Part shown: piece after piece, positions 3,163 to 5,951 of the stretch | Position numbering within the stretch: position 1 is the first letter of the stretch | How the letters are laid out: every line of letters starts with the position of its first letter | From: Amylibacter sp. | GTDB taxonomy: Bacteria > Pseudomonadota > Alphaproteobacteria > Rhodobacterales > Rhodobacteraceae | NCBI GenBank assembly: GCA_027083485.1 | Contig: JALWOO010000352.1 | Span: forward strand, 1 to 5,951 | DNA: 5,951 nucleotides | Reading direction: 5' to 3' | Made by a program: the position numbers and the translations under genes | The notes under the pieces: model-generated | The model's database searches: none | What the model saw: only the letters and a program-made list of their open reading frames with translations | What the model was told of the DNA's origin: nothing

Positions 3163-5951
3163 CTACAGCAGATCGGCCACAGCCACGGTTTGATCGGCAA
3201 AAACCAGAAAATCAATATCCATCAGGATATCCTTGCCTTCATAAAAGCCATCTGCCCCGCCGGATGCCGAATCCGTGACCACAAGCCGGTCAACATCGAC
3301 ACCACGGGTCGAATTATACGAAGTTTTGGTGGAGAAACTGTAATCCGCAAACACACCGTCATAGACTACACGGTCGTTATTGCTGGTGCCCGCATCCCCC
3401 CATGAATTGCCGTAAATATAATCGTCCCCCCAACCGCCATTGATCAAATCGGCCCCTTGACCGCCCTTGATCTGGTCATCGCCAGCGCCGCCAAACAAGC
3501 GGTCATTCTGGTTGCCACCATCCAGATAATCATCTCCGGCCCCACCGAAGAGCTGATCACGGCCATCCTGACCGTAAATCTGGTCTTCTCCTGTCCCGCC
3601 AAAAACAAAATCGTCATTTTCACCGGCTACAATTACATCATCAGCACCATAGGCATAAATGATATCCGAAGCTTCGCTTCCTCTGATTTCCTCGGCTTTT
3701 GCGGTGCCAAAACGGATGTTGTCCAAGGCCACCGTTCCATCCTGAAAAGAGATAAACCGTGTTTCCGAACCCAGCGTCATTGGCCCTTCGCTGCCGCCTT
3801 GCACTTTAACGCCATCAGCACCGGCGCTGGAAATCCGGTAATCGGTCATCACGCCGCTTTGATAGACAAAGCCGTCACGCAGGGCGGTCCCCGCAATATC
3901 GGAGGCGCTAAGCTGTTGATCATAAATCGCAAAGTTTTCAATATCTCCGGCAAGACGGCTCCAAACCGAACTCAGCGTTCCCGGATCTGCCCCGGAACCA
4001 GACCCCCCAATAATTAGGGCCTCACTGTTGTGCTGCCAATCCAGCGTAATGTCGCGGTCATAGGACATGCGCACCCCGTCCAGATACAGCTCGACCCCTT
4101 TGGGACCAAAGCTCAGCGCGAAATCATAGGTTTGGCCGGCTTGCACCGCATTTTCGATTTCCAGATAATGACTGCGTTCACCGGATTGAATGCGCACAAC
4201 AATGTTGCCCGTATCCGTCACCCATGCCGCCGTATGCCCGCCTGCGCCATAATCCTTGGCGTCCTTGGAAAACAGTGCCTGCCAGTCGGTAACCTCGTCC
4301 AGACGGAAGCTGAACATGATGGTCGCCGCCGCCATTTGCAGAGAGGTTTTGTCCTGAAACGCCAGATAGCTTTCGCTGTCGGACAGGAAATGATGGCTCC
4401 CCGGCACGGTAAACACCGGTTTTGCACCGCTCTCAAGCGTCAAATCCTCGCCCTGTATCAGCTTCTTGGGGGCCTTGATTTTCGGCCCGCTTTTGCCATG
4501 TGACAGCGGGTCCAGAGCCTCCTGGAGGTCGGCAATATCGGCAATAATGCCATAGGCGGGGCGATCGGTGTGTTCGATATCGCTCAGTTTGACAAGGTCG
4601 CCGTAAACCGTGATCTGCCCCAGCTGGTCCATGTGGTGCGCGCCACCATTGCTGCCCTGATCCGAATAAATCGAGATCACCGAATGATCCATCACCCCGT
4701 CGCCATTCGCATCGCCATAAGTGATCTGGCTGATGGCGCTGGTGTGGCCTTCGATCACGATCCGGTCGCCCTGCTCGCGGTTGTAATCCATCACGTAATC
4801 ATGGCCCAATGTGTCAACCCAATGGTCATGCAGGCTGTCGTTTTCACCGGTCACCCCGTGCCAGTCGATCACCCCGTTGCTGTCTGTGTGCTTTTCGATG
4901 AAACGTTGCTTGGCATTCACAAGCACCTGAAAATAAAAGATATCCGCGCCCTTGCCGCCGACCATCATGTCATTGCCGGGGATCGGTTGATCCGCATAAA
5001 GCTTGCCATTGGTCAGCTCGTTCAACGGGTCCGTTTCATCGCGTCCGGGCAGATTTGCAATGCGTGGCTCGCGCGCGTCGGAGCGTGAAATCAGCAGATC
5101 GTCGCCGATACCGCCAAACAGCCGATCCTCGCCGTGGCCCCCGTCCAGCACGTCATTTCCGGCCCCGCCCTTGAGCACGTCATTGCCATAATCGCCTTGC
5201 AGAAAATCATTGCCAGAACGGGCGATAATCCGGTCGTTACCCATGCCGCCGCTAAAGGCCTCGTTTTCGGCGTTGCCCTTCATGGTGTTGTTTTTGCGGT
5301 TGCCCGCATGTTCGCTCAGCGTGCCGCTGAAGTTGCCCATTGCGTCAAAGCCGTAATCCACCGCGATCGCCTTGAAGGTGTCCGAGGCGTGGTGCATCTG
5401 CACAAAAGCCGGTGCCAGATCCGCGAAATCCAGTGCCGCTATCGCCGCCGTTTCCATGCCCGCATCGGTGACTCCCGCCAAAGACGCCACATCTTGCGCG
5501 CCCAGCTGGCTGTCGAAAATCGCCACATCGCCAATGGTACCCTGCGCAAGCGAATGTGCATCATCGCTCTGGCTCGCACGCCAGGACCGCGTGCCCCCGA
5601 TCACCAGTGAATTGTCGTTATGCTCCAACCCCTGCTTGAACGTCGGATCCGCCGCCGCCAGCTGCCCATTCACCCAGACCTGAATGCCTTTATCCCCAAA
5701 GGACACCGCCAGATGATAGGTGGTATCGGCCTGCAAAATCAGCTCGGGAACCTTCAGCCACGCATCATCCGTGGCGGATTCCTGATGTACGACAAGCGTG
5801 CCGTCATAGACCTTGACCGTAAAGCCGCCGCCAAGCCCGTTGCCATCGCTGTCCTTAGAAATCAGCGCCATATTGCCAAACAGTTTATCCATGGAAAAAC
5901 TGAGTGCCACCGTTACATTGGGCACCTCCATGGCCTTCACACGGCCAAGAT
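3163..5951 (-). CDS. Large secreted LamG/RTX calcium-binding protein (C-terminal part)
   Basis: The frame runs open to the right edge, so this is the C-terminal 928 or so residues of a longer protein; the GTG at 5940 is only the first in-window start codon and lies at the beginning of a domain, so it is unlikely to be real. Numbered from that GTG: a LamG/concanavalin-like domain (about 1-155), an RTX nonapeptide block (217-286), one more RTX unit plus a serralysin-like C-terminal module (322-460) containing the EF-hand-like loop DANGDGVMD (410-418), a linker, a second LamG domain (about 518-690), a second RTX block (about 748-846), and a terminal module ending DIDFLVFADQTVAVADLL. There is no cysteine in the visible 925 residues, and the chain is acidic. 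Both traits, the RTX repeats and the C-terminal module are typical of type I-secreted proteins whose signal is at the uncleaved C-terminus. LamG domains often bind glycans, so a surface or matrix adhesin or a polysaccharide-binding protein is likely; no catalytic domain is visible here. Confidence 0.9.
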   Translation of the reverse strand, partial: LGRVKAMEVPNVTVALSFSMDKLFGNMALISKDSDGNGLGGGFTVKVYDGTLVVHQESATDDAWLKVPELILQADTTYHLAVSFGDKGIQVWVNGQLAAADPTFKQGLEHNDNSLVIGGTRSWRASQSDDAHSLAQGTIGDVAIFDSQLGAQDVASLAGVTDAGMETAAIAALDFADLAPAFVQMHHASDTFKAIAVDYGFDAMGNFSGTLSEHAGNRKNNTMKGNAENEAFSGGMGNDRIIARSGNDFLQGDYGNDVLKGGAGNDVLDGGHGEDRLFGGIGDDLLISRSDAREPRIANLPGRDETDPLNELTNGKLYADQPIPGNDMMVGGKGADIFYFQVLVNAKQRFIEKHTDSNGVIDWHGVTGENDSLHDHWVDTLGHDYVMDYNREQGDRIVIEGHTSAISQITYGDANGDGVMDHSVISIYSDQGSNGGAHHMDQLGQITVYGDLVKLSDIEHTDRPAYGIIADIADLQEALDPLSHGKSGPKIKAPKKLIQGEDLTLESGAKPVFTVPGSHHFLSDSESYLAFQDKTSLQMAAATIMFSFRLDEVTDWQALFSKDAKDYGAGGHTAAWVTDTGNIVVRIQSGERSHYLEIENAVQAGQTYDFALSFGPKGVELYLDGVRMSYDRDITLDWQHNSEALIIGGSGSGADPGTLSSVWSRLAGDIENFAIYDQQLSASDIAGTALRDGFVYQSGVMTDYRISSAGADGVKVQGGSEGPMTLGSETRFISFQDGTVALDNIRFGTAKAEEIRGSEASDIIYAYGADDVIVAGENDDFVFGGTGEDQIYGQDGRDQLFGGAGDDYLDGGNQNDRLFGGAGDDQIKGGQGADLINGGWGDDYIYGNSWGDAGTSNNDRVVYDGVFADYSFSTKTSYNSTRGVDVDRLVVTDSASGGADGFYEGKDILMDIDFLVFADQTVAVADLL
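3406..3699 (-). repeat. RTX nonapeptide array, distal block (about 11 units)
   Basis: The encoded protein runs in nine-residue steps of the GGxGxDxLx type: for example DFVFGGTGE, DQLFGGAGD, DRLFGGAGD, DQIKGGQGA and DLINGGWGD, with more degenerate units at the start (EEIRGSEAS, DIIYAYGAD). Such units form a calcium-filled parallel beta roll once exported to a calcium-rich environment. The units LFGGAGDD recur at residues 797-804 and 815-822, two units apart. Confidence 0.9.
5083..5292 (-). repeat. RTX nonapeptide array, proximal block (about 7 units)
   Basis: The protein shows consecutive nine-residue units including EAFSGGMGN, DFLQGDYGN, DVLKGGAGN, DVLDGGHGE and DRLFGGIGD, followed by a partial unit. 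One more isolated unit (NDMMVGGKGAD) appears after a roughly 35-residue interruption. The same calcium-binding beta-roll interpretation applies as for the distal block. Confidence 0.9.

Noticed and set aside
3406..3699. Possible CRISPR or tandem DNA repeat because of periodic GG/GC-rich units
   Set aside because: The periodicity is 27 bases in step with codons and is explained by the protein-level RTX nonapeptides; the DNA units are not identical and there are no spacers.
4570..5088. A 172-residue plus-strand open frame opposite the RTX gene
   Set aside because: It is I-, V-, H- and A-rich low-information sequence, the complement of Asp/Gly/Asn-rich RTX codons.
5938..5940. GTG as the true start of the RTX/LamG protein
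   Set aside because: The frame continues open to the window edge and the first residues already lie at a LamG domain with no signal or upstream ribosome site in view, so the gene is treated as partial.

Overview
The window looks like chromosomal DNA from an alphaproteobacterium, most likely a marine Rhodobacterales (Roseobacter-type) organism. The evidence is a moderately high G+C content, the flavour of the proteins, and a very long secreted protein that combines LamG-like domains with RTX calcium-binding repeats, an architecture I associate with that group. The taxonomic call is inference; there is no rRNA or other marker here.

Layout from left to right. (1) Positions 1-535, plus strand: the C-terminal part of a PLP-dependent threonine/serine dehydratase, cut by the left edge. 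(2) Positions 518-2002, minus strand: a complete PiT-family inorganic phosphate transporter. It converges on the dehydratase and overlaps its 3' end by 18 bases. A perfect 11-bp hairpin inside the dehydratase coding sequence sits where a terminator for the transporter would be expected. (3) Positions 2003-2274: a 272-base non-coding interval with a candidate promoter for the transporter, a Pho-box-like direct repeat (two 7-mers, 11-bp period), a leader hairpin and two other inverted repeats. (4) Positions 2275-3069, minus strand: a HAD-superfamily phosphatase, probably subclass IIB. (5) Positions 3070-3162: a short interval rich in inverted repeats. (6) Positions 3163-5951, minus strand: the C-terminal 928 or so residues of a large secreted protein with two copies of a LamG - RTX - C-terminal-module unit. 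It is open to the right edge, so its true start lies outside the window.

The genes do not form an evident pathway. The phosphate transporter appears to be a single-gene unit whose upstream repeat suggests PhoB control. The phosphatase may be transcribed with or downstream of the RTX gene but has its own ribosome binding site. The RTX protein is presumably exported by a type I system encoded elsewhere. I found no RNA gene, CRISPR array, insertion sequence or defence system, and no convincing previously undescribed system. The most useful leads are regulatory: the Pho-like repeat, and the terminator-like hairpin embedded in a neighbouring gene.
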